Positions 16,746 through 24,645 of a stretch of DNA of 36,594 nt are shown here, one piece after another. The notes beneath the pieces were generated by a model. The model was given only the letters and a program-made list of their open reading frames with translations, ran no database searches and was not told the origin of the DNA. Source of the DNA: Micavibrio sp. UBA2638 (lineage in GTDB: Bacteria; Pseudomonadota; Alphaproteobacteria; Micavibrionales; Micavibrionaceae). The stretch covers positions 1 to 36,594 of the forward strand of contig DENS01000004.1 of NCBI GenBank assembly GCA_002359735.1. The letters are read 5' to 3'. The position numbers and the translations under genes were made by a program. Position 1 is the stretch's first letter. Each line of letters begins with the position of its first letter.

Positions 16746-16762
16746 TTTTTAATGCGCTTCAC

Positions 16763-17749
16763 TTAGGTTGTAGCGGCCAGATCAAGATAAATTCGGTTAC
16801 CGTATTTGGAATTAGGCTTCAAAGCCGAAGACCCAATAATTTTGGCTGACTTTTTCAGCTCCAATGCCAAAATTGTGCCTCCATCCGGCGATTTCTGGGT
16901 TGTATAGCCCTTAATCAAAGGATGGTTCATCAATTTTTGTCCGGCGGCAGACCACCCGGCATCGCTTAATTCAATCAGCAGCAGATGCTCATCATTATCC
17001 AAATCCATGCGGTATTTGGTTTCACCTGTTAAATCCAGAACCAGACGGGTTTTTCCCGGATGTTCACCAAGACGTATATTCTTAACGACAGACCCGCCCT
17101 GCGTTGGCGCCGGATCCGAGGCCATTTTCGGTTTCGCCTTGACCGAACTATCATTTTGCGCCGTGGCTGGTGCCTGCGCCGTTTGACCCAATGGTTTTAA
17201 CGCCACCGGAGCCTTGGCCGTTCTGGTCGAATCCAGCAAGGTCTCACTCGGCGTTCCGGTATCGTTATAAACCGGCATCTTCGGCACAGGTGGTTTATGC
17301 TTCGGACGAGCCGTAATTTCCGCAATCGTTTGATCCAGTTCCTTATCCGCAACGATCAAATCAGACAGCGGCGGCAATAATTTATCAAAATCATTGCGCA
17401 GTTCATTAACCTGACGTTCAATCCGCACCAAACGGAAATGGACATCTTCCTGCCCTTTCGCACCGCGGACATTGGCCAAACGTTCCTTCGGGATAAACTG
17501 GCGCTTGGTTTTATTGGACGGGTTTACCTGCTTGCGGGCGGTGCTGTGCAAATTAACAGGGTCCCCGGCCATTTCACGGTCTTCAACCATGGTCCAGCTG
17601 CCTTTCGCCGCCAGAATATCCTCGGTCGTGTCCGCACGGCTTCCGATTGCCCCAGCGCTGTCATAAGAATCATCACTAAGGGGGGAACAAGCCGTACTTA
17701 AAGCAACCAATGAACAAGCCGTAAGCGTAAGAATGAGTTTCTGGGACAT
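16763..17749 (-). CDS. AMIN-domain lipoprotein
   Basis: A 328-residue predicted lipoprotein. The N-terminus MSQKLILTLTACSLVALSTAC ends in a lipobox with the lipidated C21, so it should be anchored in a membrane facing the periplasm. A low-complexity middle contains a short helical, coiled-coil-like stretch (VRIERQVNELRNDFDKLLPP, about 108-127) and a Pro/Ala/Lys-rich linker. The C-terminal 95 residues form an AMIN-like domain (VVKNIRLGEHPGKTRLVLDL ... YRMDLDNDEHLLLIELS), which localises amidases and secretins to peptidoglycan or the septum. No enzyme domain is attached, so it is probably a cell-wall-associated structural or adaptor protein. The start is set by the signal sequence; an upstream in-frame start would bury it. 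Confidence 0.85.
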   Translation of the reverse strand: MSQKLILTLTACSLVALSTACSPLSDDSYDSAGAIGSRADTTEDILAAKGSWTMVEDREMAGDPVNLHSTARKQVNPSNKTKRQFIPKERLANVRGAKGQEDVHFRLVRIERQVNELRNDFDKLLPPLSDLIVADKELDQTIAEITARPKHKPPVPKMPVYNDTGTPSETLLDSTRTAKAPVALKPLGQTAQAPATAQNDSSVKAKPKMASDPAPTQGGSVVKNIRLGEHPGKTRLVLDLTGETKYRMDLDNDEHLLLIELSDAGWSAAGQKLMNHPLIKGYTTQKSPDGGTILALELKKSAKIIGSSALKPNSKYGNRIYLDLAATT

Positions 17750-17988
17750 TTTTAAGAACCTAAAAATTATTGATGAGTCCAGTTTTTTAGACTTGGAGGG
17801 ATTCGTCAACCATGCTGGCGAATAAAGCGCGTTTTGTCCACATATCCGGATGGAATGCAGCAATACGCACGATTTTCATAATAATGCATTTTTGTAAATA
17901 TTTTCTAAAAACGGTAGAATTTAAAGAAAAATTAAAACATTCCCACCATAGTAAAGACAGAAAAATATACCATTTTAAAAGGACCAGA

Positions 17989-18600
17989 ATGATCAATAAA
18001 CATCAGCCCCCCAAACCTTTTTATATCAAGCGCAACCTGCTGGCCTGTCTGGAAACTGCCTTGTTTATGAAACAGGGGGCCGAGCGATTTTCCGTCAGCT
18101 ATATCGGCATGAAACGCTCATTCATTATTCCTTTTCTAATTTTACCACTATCCATCATGACCATGATTGCGGCGCACCCGGATAGCAATCTTAGCATGAA
18201 CGCCATGCAGGTTCTGGCATTAATCTATGGCTTGCGCGTTGTGTTATATCTGGCCGTTTTCTGCACCATTATGTATTTCATGGCCAAAAACATGAACCGG
18301 ATGAGCAGCTATTGCCGCTTTATTACCGCCAATAACTGGTTGGTTATTCCGGCCGCGGTTTTGATGTTACCTCTTTCGCTCGGCTTTATGGGCGGGCATT
18401 ACGAATGGTCTGAGGTTTACCCTATGATGGTCTGCTTTACGCTGTATTCTTATGCCTATACGGCGTTTATGGCGGCCCATGTTTTACGCATCCCCATGGA
18501 ACTGGCAGCATTTGTTTCCATCTGCTCTATGGCCGTTAATCAAACGGCGCTGGATGTGATGAAATGGATTGGCGCGCAAAGCATGCATTTACTGGCTTAA
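17989..18600 (+). CDS. Multi-pass membrane protein, unknown function
   Basis: A 203-residue membrane protein I do not recognise. A basic N-terminus (NKHQPPKPFYIKRN) is followed by about four hydrophobic segments: SFIIPFLILPLSIMTMIAA (62-80), VLALIYGLRVVLYLAVFCTIMYF (94-116), WLVIPAAVLMLPLSLGFM (131-148) and a last pair around VCFTLYSYAYTAFMAAHVL and LAAFVSICSMAV. It is methionine-rich. The segment arrangement is reminiscent of small YIP1/DUF-type membrane proteins, but I see no diagnostic motif. The start is ATG 17989 because AAAAGGA lies 7 nt upstream; a longer upstream open frame lacks such a site. The gene stands alone, divergent from the AMIN lipoprotein gene across 239 AT-rich bases. Confidence 0.8.
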   Translation: MINKHQPPKPFYIKRNLLACLETALFMKQGAERFSVSYIGMKRSFIIPFLILPLSIMTMIAAHPDSNLSMNAMQVLALIYGLRVVLYLAVFCTIMYFMAKNMNRMSSYCRFITANNWLVIPAAVLMLPLSLGFMGGHYEWSEVYPMMVCFTLYSYAYTAFMAAHVLRIPMELAAFVSICSMAVNQTALDVMKWIGAQSMHLLA

Positions 18601-18708
18601 AATACAAAGCGGCGCCGGACCTTTAAACGCATCTCAAGCGCTCCTGCGCACATCTTGGTAGCCCATCTGACAGCACTCACCCGGCAGCACCCCCGCCCGT
18701 CTGTTTGA

Positions 18709-19890
18709 TTATCGATTATTGTCCGCCTGCGATTTAGGGGCGGCGGCTTCTTCAATGCCCAAATCCTCGGGCTTGGCGCCGAACCGCGACAAAAAGGCGA
18801 TAAACACGCGCGGCTTATAGGAAATCGCCATATGCGAAAACAGCAGAATTATCCAGCCTAGGGTCAATACAGGCTGGGGCACCCCGAAAAAGATACCGAA
18901 ATACCCGATCCCGCCAAGTACAAACCCCCAAATCAAAATCAAGACAGTTGAATGCCCAACCGGAATGCCGGCGTGAATAAAGTGATGATGAAAATGCCCG
19001 CGGTCGGGTTCAAACGGGTGCTTTCCCTCTTTTACGCGGCGGTAAAATTGGCCGCATGCATCAATAACAGGCAAGGCGATAATCCAGGCAATCATAATCG
19101 GCACAACAATCGGGTCGGGCTCATGCGCAAGACCGATACAATACCAGGCCAGCACAAGCCCCAGCCCGAGCGAACCGGCATCACCCAGAAAAATGGACGC
19201 CTTTGAACGGAACGGGTGGCGCATATTATAAAACAAAAACCCGATAAGACAGGCCATCAAAATTGCCATATGAAAAAACGGCGCCCAGGCCCCGACAATC
19301 GCACAAGAGAGCATCAACCACCCCAGAACAATCGCACTTTTACCCGCGGCCAACCCATCCAGACCATCCATCAAATTAATGGCGTTAACAAACAAGGTCA
19401 CAGCAATAATTGAAAACGGGATCGACATAAACCCCAGCCCCAAATTACCAAAGCCGAACAAATCGCCCAGATGATAAAGCCGCGCATCGCCAACAATCAC
19501 AATCACAGTGGCCGCAACAATTTGCACAAAAAAGCGAACCCACGCCCCGACATGATACATATCATCCAGAGCGCCGGTGACCAAAACCAAACACAGCGAC
19601 AGATATAACGGCCAATAACTCGCAAAATCCATTCCGGCAAAATGCCCCACCACCATGTAGATTGGGAAAATAACCAGACCGCCCACCAGAGGGATTTCGT
19701 CGTCATGTGTCTTACGCCCACCCGGTTTATCGGTCAGGCCCACGCGCATGGCCGCCAGACGGGCCAGCGGTATTCCCCCCACAACCGCGCAAAACGCGAC
19801 GAGAATTAAAAAGGCGGGAACCAGATTATCAATGTCCATAAAACCAGTCATGAAAGGCAATTTATCATTATTAGGCCCAGTTACATACAT
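18709..19890 (-). CDS. WecA/MraY-family polyprenyl-phosphate sugar-1-phosphate transferase
   Basis: A 393-residue polytopic inner-membrane enzyme that transfers a sugar-1-phosphate from a UDP-sugar to undecaprenyl phosphate, the first step of O-antigen or other surface glycan synthesis. Family motifs: GGRKTHDDEIPLVGGL near residue 57, the acidic pair ALDDMYHVG, NAINLMDGLDGLAAG (catalytic Asp), FLGDAGSLGLG, and the cytoplasmic histidine loop PDRGHFHHHFIHAG, which is WecA-like rather than MraY-like. UDP-GlcNAc is therefore the likely donor. About ten membrane segments are visible. The start is uncertain: ATG 19890 (used), 19851 or 19839; none has a clear ribosome site. It lies 16 nt after mnmC on the same strand, so it is probably cotranscribed with it. 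Confidence 0.9.
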   Translation of the reverse strand: MYVTGPNNDKLPFMTGFMDIDNLVPAFLILVAFCAVVGGIPLARLAAMRVGLTDKPGGRKTHDDEIPLVGGLVIFPIYMVVGHFAGMDFASYWPLYLSLCLVLVTGALDDMYHVGAWVRFFVQIVAATVIVIVGDARLYHLGDLFGFGNLGLGFMSIPFSIIAVTLFVNAINLMDGLDGLAAGKSAIVLGWLMLSCAIVGAWAPFFHMAILMACLIGFLFYNMRHPFRSKASIFLGDAGSLGLGLVLAWYCIGLAHEPDPIVVPIMIAWIIALPVIDACGQFYRRVKEGKHPFEPDRGHFHHHFIHAGIPVGHSTVLILIWGFVLGGIGYFGIFFGVPQPVLTLGWIILLFSHMAISYKPRVFIAFLSRFGAKPEDLGIEEAAAPKSQADNNR

Positions 19891-19906
19891 ATATCGTAGA
19901 ATTTGT

Positions 19907-20980
19907 TCACAAGAAACGATGCGGACTTAAAGCGCGCAATGTTGCCTCAGGCAAGGCAGGCTCACGGCCCATAATTTCATCTATAATAACGCGGGCGGCC
20001 ATATGCGAACTGATGATACCATGCGACCCATGCCCGCCAGAGATATAAACATCTTTCCCGCCGATACGCCCCAAATGCCCCACGACCGGAAAGTAATCTC
20101 TCACACTGCAACGTAATCCCGCCCGGTGCCCGGCAATACGCAGGCCACCCGCCATATCAGGGGCAACCGCGCGCAAGGCATCGATATTATCCAGATCATC
20201 CTGTGCAATAATATCCGTATGCCCAAGCCAGCGCTGAAACGTGGCGCCGATCATGTGAAGTCCGTCTTCATTGGCAGGCGTGCAATAGCCGGCATAATTT
20301 AAATTGCACCGCAAAGAGGCCGACAATTGACCGCCGCGCACCTGCGTTACCTGCCCGCGCACCGCACCAAAGGGAATATGCCGCGCCAGTTCAAAATTAT
20401 TCAGGCCATTGGCGCAGGCCAGAACAATGATATCGGCGTCCAAATCCCCCAACATGTGATCACCAATATCCTGCCCTAAATGCAACTGCGCATCCCGGGC
20501 ATAATAGGCACATAATTTTCGCGGCGATATGTTACCACTCAACGGCAAAAACAAGGCATCATGATTAAGGGCAATTCCCGCCTGTTTCGATACGTCTTCT
20601 TTCGAAAGGATGTGCATATCTTTTTTATCCCATCCCCAGTTTTTGACGCATTTTTCAAACTGCTTTTTCTTTCGGTCATCCACCACCAGATGCATGGTGC
20701 CGCATTGATTCCACGCCACATCCGCAGCGCCGTCCTGTGTAATATCTGAAAAAAGCCGAACAACCGACTGAAAGCCAATGGAAAAATAGTGTGCATAGCG
20801 ATCCATTTCCGCACTAATTCTTGGGCTAACCAGCCCCGTATCGTTACCGGACGCCGCGCGGGCAAGGGCATTTTCACGCTCAAATATAATTGGATACGCT
20901 CCGTTTTGTTTGCACTGATGCGCCAAAGCAGAGCCAGCCAGGCCTCCGCCAATAATCGCTACTTTTCCCGGGTTATTCAC
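19907..20980 (-). CDS. mnmC: FAD-dependent cmnm5U tRNA oxidase (MnmC oxidase half)
   Basis: A 357-residue FAD enzyme of the DAO fold, corresponding to the C-terminal half of E. coli MnmC. That half oxidises the carboxymethylaminomethyl group of wobble uridine-34 to aminomethyl. The dinucleotide-binding motif is VAIIGGGLAGSALAHQC near the N-terminus. Conserved later segments are SGNDTGLVSPRIS, GAVRGQVTQV, GYCTPANEDG and the C-terminal FAD contact GRIGGKDVYISGGHGSHGI. The GTG at 20980 is chosen because the Rossmann motif begins soon after and an AGGGG lies upstream; it overlaps mnmD by 8 nt. In E. coli the two activities are one polypeptide. The gene could be another DAO-family oxidase, but adjacency to mnmD makes MnmC very likely. 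Confidence 0.9.
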   Translation of the reverse strand: MNNPGKVAIIGGGLAGSALAHQCKQNGAYPIIFERENALARAASGNDTGLVSPRISAEMDRYAHYFSIGFQSVVRLFSDITQDGAADVAWNQCGTMHLVVDDRKKKQFEKCVKNWGWDKKDMHILSKEDVSKQAGIALNHDALFLPLSGNISPRKLCAYYARDAQLHLGQDIGDHMLGDLDADIIVLACANGLNNFELARHIPFGAVRGQVTQVRGGQLSASLRCNLNYAGYCTPANEDGLHMIGATFQRWLGHTDIIAQDDLDNIDALRAVAPDMAGGLRIAGHRAGLRCSVRDYFPVVGHLGRIGGKDVYISGGHGSHGIISSHMAARVIIDEIMGREPALPEATLRALSPHRFL

Positions 20981-21659
20981 AGCCCCTAAACTCCCCCACC
21001 AGCATATCCCGCTTGGTACCAAAACCACGCATTTTTTGCACCTCAAAGCCAACCTCACGCAGCCCGCGCTTCACAAAACCAGCGGCCGTAAATGTTGAAA
21101 AACGCGCCCCCGTTTTTGACAATCGCGCCATATTGGAAAATAAAGTCGGGCTCCACATTTCAGGATTGGTCGACGGCTTAAACCCGTCCAAAAACCAGCA
21201 ATCGATTTGCTCACTCACCGCCGGGATAATGTCATTCATATCCCCGATACACAGACTAAGACGCACATGATCATCAATGGCAATATCATGCCGCCCGGAA
21301 ACAGGGTCAGGGTAGCCCTTCACCAATGCCGGTAATAAATCCGGAAATTCATGCGCAAAGGGGTGCAGATAGCTTTGGATCTGTAAAGCACTCAGCGGGT
21401 ACTTCTCCACCGAGATAAAATGCAGGCGCTGCCCCACCGTCGCATGGGCCTTAAATAATTGCCAGGTTGCCAGAAAATTTAACCCCGTTCCGAAACCGGT
21501 TTCAAAAATCGTAAACTCATTCCGGCCCAAAAACCGCTCAGGCAGGTCATTTCGCTCCAGAAAAACAAACCGCGTCTCGGCCAGCCCATCGGCCACCGAA
21601 AAATACACATCATCAAATTCTTTTGAACGCGGCGCGCCCTTCATACTTGTCTGGCTCAT
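20973..21659 (-). CDS. mnmD: tRNA (mnm5U34) methyltransferase MnmD
   Basis: A 228-residue SAM-dependent methyltransferase equivalent to the N-terminal (DUF752) half of MnmC. It methylates aminomethyl-uridine-34 of tRNA to mnm5U. The SAM-binding loop is ETGFGTGLNFLATW (53-66). The active-site signature is DCWFLDGFKPSTNPEMW (153-169), and STFTAAGFVKRGL follows, all typical of DUF752. The N-terminal FDDVYFSVADGLAETRFVFL is also conserved. AGGAG lies only 3 nt before ATG 21659, so ATG 21644 is an alternative start. Its stop overlaps the mnmC start. The product order (methyltransferase then oxidase) matches the fused E. coli enzyme. Confidence 0.93.
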   Translation of the reverse strand: MSQTSMKGAPRSKEFDDVYFSVADGLAETRFVFLERNDLPERFLGRNEFTIFETGFGTGLNFLATWQLFKAHATVGQRLHFISVEKYPLSALQIQSYLHPFAHEFPDLLPALVKGYPDPVSGRHDIAIDDHVRLSLCIGDMNDIIPAVSEQIDCWFLDGFKPSTNPEMWSPTLFSNMARLSKTGARFSTFTAAGFVKRGLREVGFEVQKMRGFGTKRDMLVGEFRGCE

Positions 21660-21709
21660 AATCTCCTATATATTGGATAGAGTAATAATTTGAAAGGTTT
21701 GTCTTAACA

Positions 21710-23767
21710 ATGTCGATTGATGCTCTCTTAGAAATCTCCTCCCTGCCTAATCATGCCCCTGCTTTTGATAAAATAACGGACGATGATTATTTGCCCGCCA
21801 TCGAAACCGCCATCAAGGACGCACGCAAAAATATAGAGACCATCCGTGATCAAGAAAGCCCCCCCAGTTTTGAAAACACCATCGTCGCGCTTGAGACATC
21901 GTCCGAAAAACTGGATCAAGCCATGAGCATCTTTTACAACCAGCTTTCGGCAGTCGGTGGGGATAAATTGCATGAAATCGCAGAAAAAGTAGGCCCTGTC
22001 TCGGCAGAGTTTTCCAACGACATTATGCTGGATGAAAAATTATTTGCCCGCGTGAAGGCCGTTTATGACGCCAAAGACGAACTGGATTTAACCGAAGAAC
22101 AAAAAACCCTGCTGGATAATTCCTATAAAGGCTTTGTGCGTTCCGGCGCCTTACTGGATGAGGAAAAAAAGAAACGCTTCCGTGAAATCTCTCAGGAAAG
22201 TTCCATTCTTGGTCCGCAATTCATGAACAATGCCAAAAAATCAATGGAGGCCTTTGAGCTGATCATCAAAGATGAAAAAGATTTATCAGGCATCCCCGAA
22301 GGCGCCATCGAAGCCGCAAAAATGGCGGCCGAGGAAAAGGGCCATACCGGACATTACCTGTTCACGCTGGACTTCCCCAGCTACCTTCCGGTAATACAAT
22401 ACGCCGATAACCGTGATATCCGGGAAAAAATATGGCGCGCCATGGCCACACGCGCCTGGTCGGACGATGGATCGGACCCATATGACAACGCCGAGAATTG
22501 CAAAAAAATAGCGCGGCTTCGGCATGAACGCGCCAACTTACTGGGCTTTAAAACCCATGCGCATTATGTTCTGGAACGCCGCATGGCCGAAACGCCGGAC
22601 ACCGTACTTAAATTTTTGGACAAGCTAAAAACCGCCTATAAACCGGCAGCAGAAAAAGATCTGGCCGATTTAAAAGCCTTCGCCAAAGACGAACATGGCC
22701 TCGATGACCTGAAACCTTGGGATGCCACCTATTACAGCGAAAAACTAAAACAAAAACTTTTTAATTTTTCATCCGAAGACTTACGCCCCTACTTCCCGCT
22801 GGATAACGTCTTAAATGGCTGCTTTGAACATTTTACCAAATTATTCAATCTGACCTTCACCCCCAACAAGGACTACCCCCTTTGGCATGACGATGTTAAA
22901 GCCTTTGATGTACATGATAAAACCAACGGCACGTTTATCGGCACGCTATACGGTGATTTCCACCCCCGCAGCGGCAAAAAAGACGGGGCCTGGAAAACAT
23001 CATACCGCGATCAGGGCCTGTTGGGCGGAAAAATTGAGCGCCCGGTGATCGCCATTGTCTGTAACTTTACCAAACCCACGAAAGACCGCCCATCACTGCT
23101 CAGCCATGGTGAGGTCACAACCTTATTCCATGAAATGGGCCACGCCATTCACGCCCTGTTATCCGATGTGACCTATCAATCACTGGCGGGCACCAATGTC
23201 TTGTGGGATTTCGTCGAATTGCCCTCACAGGTTCAGGAAAACTGGTGCTATGAGAAAGAAACACTTGATCTATTCGCCCGGCATTACAAAACGGGGGAAA
23301 CTATCCCGGCCGATTTGATTGAAAAAATTGTAAAGGCCAAAAACTTTATGGTTGGCATGGGCGGCTTGCGGCAGGTCAGCCTGGGCATGCTGGATATGCA
23401 ATGGCATGCCTTTGATCCCGCGCGCGTCGATGATGTTGCCGCCTTTGAGGATGAGGTTCTGCAAGACTTCAAATTATTTGACCGCCTGGGCGGCCCCACA
23501 TCCACGGCCTTTAACCACATTTTCGCCGGGGGCTATTCCGCCGGATATTACAGCTATAAATGGGCCGAAGTACTAGATGCCGATACATTCGAACTGTTTT
23601 TAAAAACGGGGCTATATAACCGTGAAACCGCGGAAAGTTATAAAAACCATGTGCTCTCAAAGGGCGGGAGCCTGCCCCCGAATGTATTGTATCAGAATTT
23701 CCGTGGCCGGAACGCCGACCCGGATTCACTGCTGCGCCGTGAAGGGTTAATCAAATCCGGCACGTAA
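21710..23767 (+). CDS. M3-family oligopeptidase (oligopeptidase A-like)
   Basis: A 685-residue zinc metallopeptidase of the M3 family, a cytoplasmic enzyme that degrades short peptides, including cleaved signal peptides. The zinc motif HEMGH is at 474-478 and the third ligand is E503 in WDFVELPSQVQENW. The segment ENWCYEKETLDLFARHYKTG and the downstream LRQVSLGMLDMQWH resemble oligopeptidase A/PrlC, while TNVLWDFVELPSQ is shared with the dipeptidyl carboxypeptidase Dcp; I favour the OpdA side. The C-terminal GGYSAGYYSYKWAEVLDADTF carries the conserved Tyr/His substrate contacts of the family. Length is standard (about 680). It is divergent from mnmD across 50 nt. Confidence 0.93.
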   Translation: MSIDALLEISSLPNHAPAFDKITDDDYLPAIETAIKDARKNIETIRDQESPPSFENTIVALETSSEKLDQAMSIFYNQLSAVGGDKLHEIAEKVGPVSAEFSNDIMLDEKLFARVKAVYDAKDELDLTEEQKTLLDNSYKGFVRSGALLDEEKKKRFREISQESSILGPQFMNNAKKSMEAFELIIKDEKDLSGIPEGAIEAAKMAAEEKGHTGHYLFTLDFPSYLPVIQYADNRDIREKIWRAMATRAWSDDGSDPYDNAENCKKIARLRHERANLLGFKTHAHYVLERRMAETPDTVLKFLDKLKTAYKPAAEKDLADLKAFAKDEHGLDDLKPWDATYYSEKLKQKLFNFSSEDLRPYFPLDNVLNGCFEHFTKLFNLTFTPNKDYPLWHDDVKAFDVHDKTNGTFIGTLYGDFHPRSGKKDGAWKTSYRDQGLLGGKIERPVIAIVCNFTKPTKDRPSLLSHGEVTTLFHEMGHAIHALLSDVTYQSLAGTNVLWDFVELPSQVQENWCYEKETLDLFARHYKTGETIPADLIEKIVKAKNFMVGMGGLRQVSLGMLDMQWHAFDPARVDDVAAFEDEVLQDFKLFDRLGGPTSTAFNHIFAGGYSAGYYSYKWAEVLDADTFELFLKTGLYNRETAESYKNHVLSKGGSLPPNVLYQNFRGRNADPDSLLRREGLIKSGT

Positions 23768-23838
23768 ACGGCTGGAACAAAGCGGCTGGAAAAGCCCCCG
23801 CAGCCGTAGCCCTGTTGTCATCACTATCGCCGCCGAAC

Positions 23839-23876
23839 AAAAAAGAAGCCTGACAGAGATAAATCTCTATCAGGCT
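23839..23876 (-). terminator. Strong rho-independent terminator, minus strand
   Basis: AGCCTGA and TCAGGCT (23847-23853 and 23870-23876) plus AGAGAT/ATCTCT inside form a 13-bp stem with one C-A mismatch and a tiny loop. On the minus strand it is followed by TTCTTTTTT (to 23839). On the plus strand there is no T run after it, so it is directional. Confidence 0.8.
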
Positions 23877-23983
23877 CCAGGCGTGTGTGGGGTTCCTATG
23901 CATTCCAGGCCAGCAGGAACAACGCTGACCGTTGATTATCAAACCGCATGCGGTCTGATAATTCTCTAACGCCCCTTTCTTGA
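23839..23983 (-). ncRNA. Candidate small RNA (about 145 nt)
   Basis: On the minus strand a promoter-like pair, three successive hairpins and a strong terminator occur in an intergenic gap with no minus-strand gene to terminate. Hairpin 1: ATTATCA/TGATAAT (23962-23956 with 23941-23935) enclosing the palindrome CCGCATGCGG. Hairpin 2: GGTCAGC/GCTGGCC (23930-23924 with 23914-23908, one G-U pair). Hairpin 3 is the terminator stem. GTTCCT in the loop of hairpin 2 could alternatively pair with AGGAAC at 23890-23895, suggesting a switchable fold. It does not resemble tRNA, SRP RNA or tmRNA, and its ends do not pair as in 6S RNA. The 5' end is estimated from the promoter. Confidence 0.55.
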
Positions 23984-23989
23984 CGCTCT

Positions 23990-24018
23990 ATCATCAAAAA
24001 GGGTCGTAATTCGGTCAA
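23990..24018 (-). promoter_or_regulatory. Promoter candidate for the small RNA
   Basis: On the minus strand TTGACC (24018-24013) and GATGAT (23995-23990) are 17 bp apart, a good sigma70-type -35 with a moderate -10 (four of six). Initiation would fall near 23983, about 20 nt before the first hairpin. Confidence 0.45.
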
Positions 24019-24233
24019 TATTCCCAGTTATTAAAACCAGCCTGTTACAGTCATTCTTATAATATCTTGCGCAGCCGCAATTATGCGAACAGGACATTAT
24101 CAATGCCCCTCTGCTTCGTCAACGCATAAAAAACATAAAAATGTAAGAATTTATGTAACTTTTGAAAATTTTAAGTAATTTTAAAAATATAAGACGTAGG
24201 ATATTAGGGTGAACTAATAAGGAATGGATCAAC

Positions 24234-24611
24234 ATGACAAACCCTTTAGATGGAAAATACCGCATCACATCAACCACCAGCTATCAGGGCCCGATAGAAA
24301 AACGCAGCGATGGCGAAACCGAAATTCGTGACGGCAAAACCAGCCGCATTGATGATGCGAAATGTAAATGGACCAGCACCTTTGAAATTCTCAATGATAA
24401 CGAAGTCAAAATGACATCGGTGGCCGATCCGACCAATTCTGCGATTGATTTCCTGTTAACCGCACCGGATGGAACCCCCACGCGCGAGGTCACAACCTAT
24501 GTCGCCAATCTGAAACTGTCCCGCAAGGGCGATGACAAGATCCAGATGTCGGGGCAAATTCATTACGGGTCTGACGTGGTGTTTTTAACGATGCGCAAAA
24601 TCGGGCCGTAA
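24234..24611 (+). CDS. Hypothetical protein (125 aa)
   Basis: I do not recognise this protein. It is 125 residues, soluble, without a signal peptide, and reads as mostly beta strand (YRITSTTSYQGPIEKRSDGETEIRDGKT, WTSTFEILNDNEVKMTSV, REVTTYVANLKLSRKGDDKIQMSGQIHYGSDVVFLTMRKI). It starts with an N-terminal DGKYRI that recalls small lipocalin-like or strand-rich ligand folds, but no family motif is clear. One cysteine is present. AAGGA lies about 10 nt before the ATG, with a long AT-rich leader in front. The gene stands alone, convergent with the ctlX-like gene 34 nt away. Confidence 0.78.
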   Translation: MTNPLDGKYRITSTTSYQGPIEKRSDGETEIRDGKTSRIDDAKCKWTSTFEILNDNEVKMTSVADPTNSAIDFLLTAPDGTPTREVTTYVANLKLSRKGDDKIQMSGQIHYGSDVVFLTMRKIGP

Positions 24612-24645
24612 CGGCCGAACGTTATACGCTTTATGCGGGGCAGGC

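Larger units (their letters stand above)
23768..24233. other. 466-nt intergenic region
   Basis: No protein gene longer than a few codons is evident. The left half holds three strong hairpins that together look like a minus-strand small RNA (separate entries). The right 110 nt are very AT-rich (many A and T runs) and probably contain the promoter and leader of the downstream small gene, whose AAGGA element lies about 10 nt before its ATG. Confidence 0.7.

Noticed and set aside
20973..20980. Sequencing frameshift splitting a fused mnmC
   Set aside because: Both reading frames end and start cleanly, with an AGGGG element before the GTG, so a genuine two-gene arrangement is the simpler reading.
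23839..23983. 6S RNA, tRNA or SRP RNA as identity of the predicted small RNA
   Set aside because: The ends do not pair into a long closing stem, there is no cloverleaf, and no SRP apical loop is present.
24102..24128. Eight-codon ATG frame in the gap upstream of the 125-residue gene
   Set aside because: Too short and without a ribosome site; it has no regulatory-codon run of a leader peptide.
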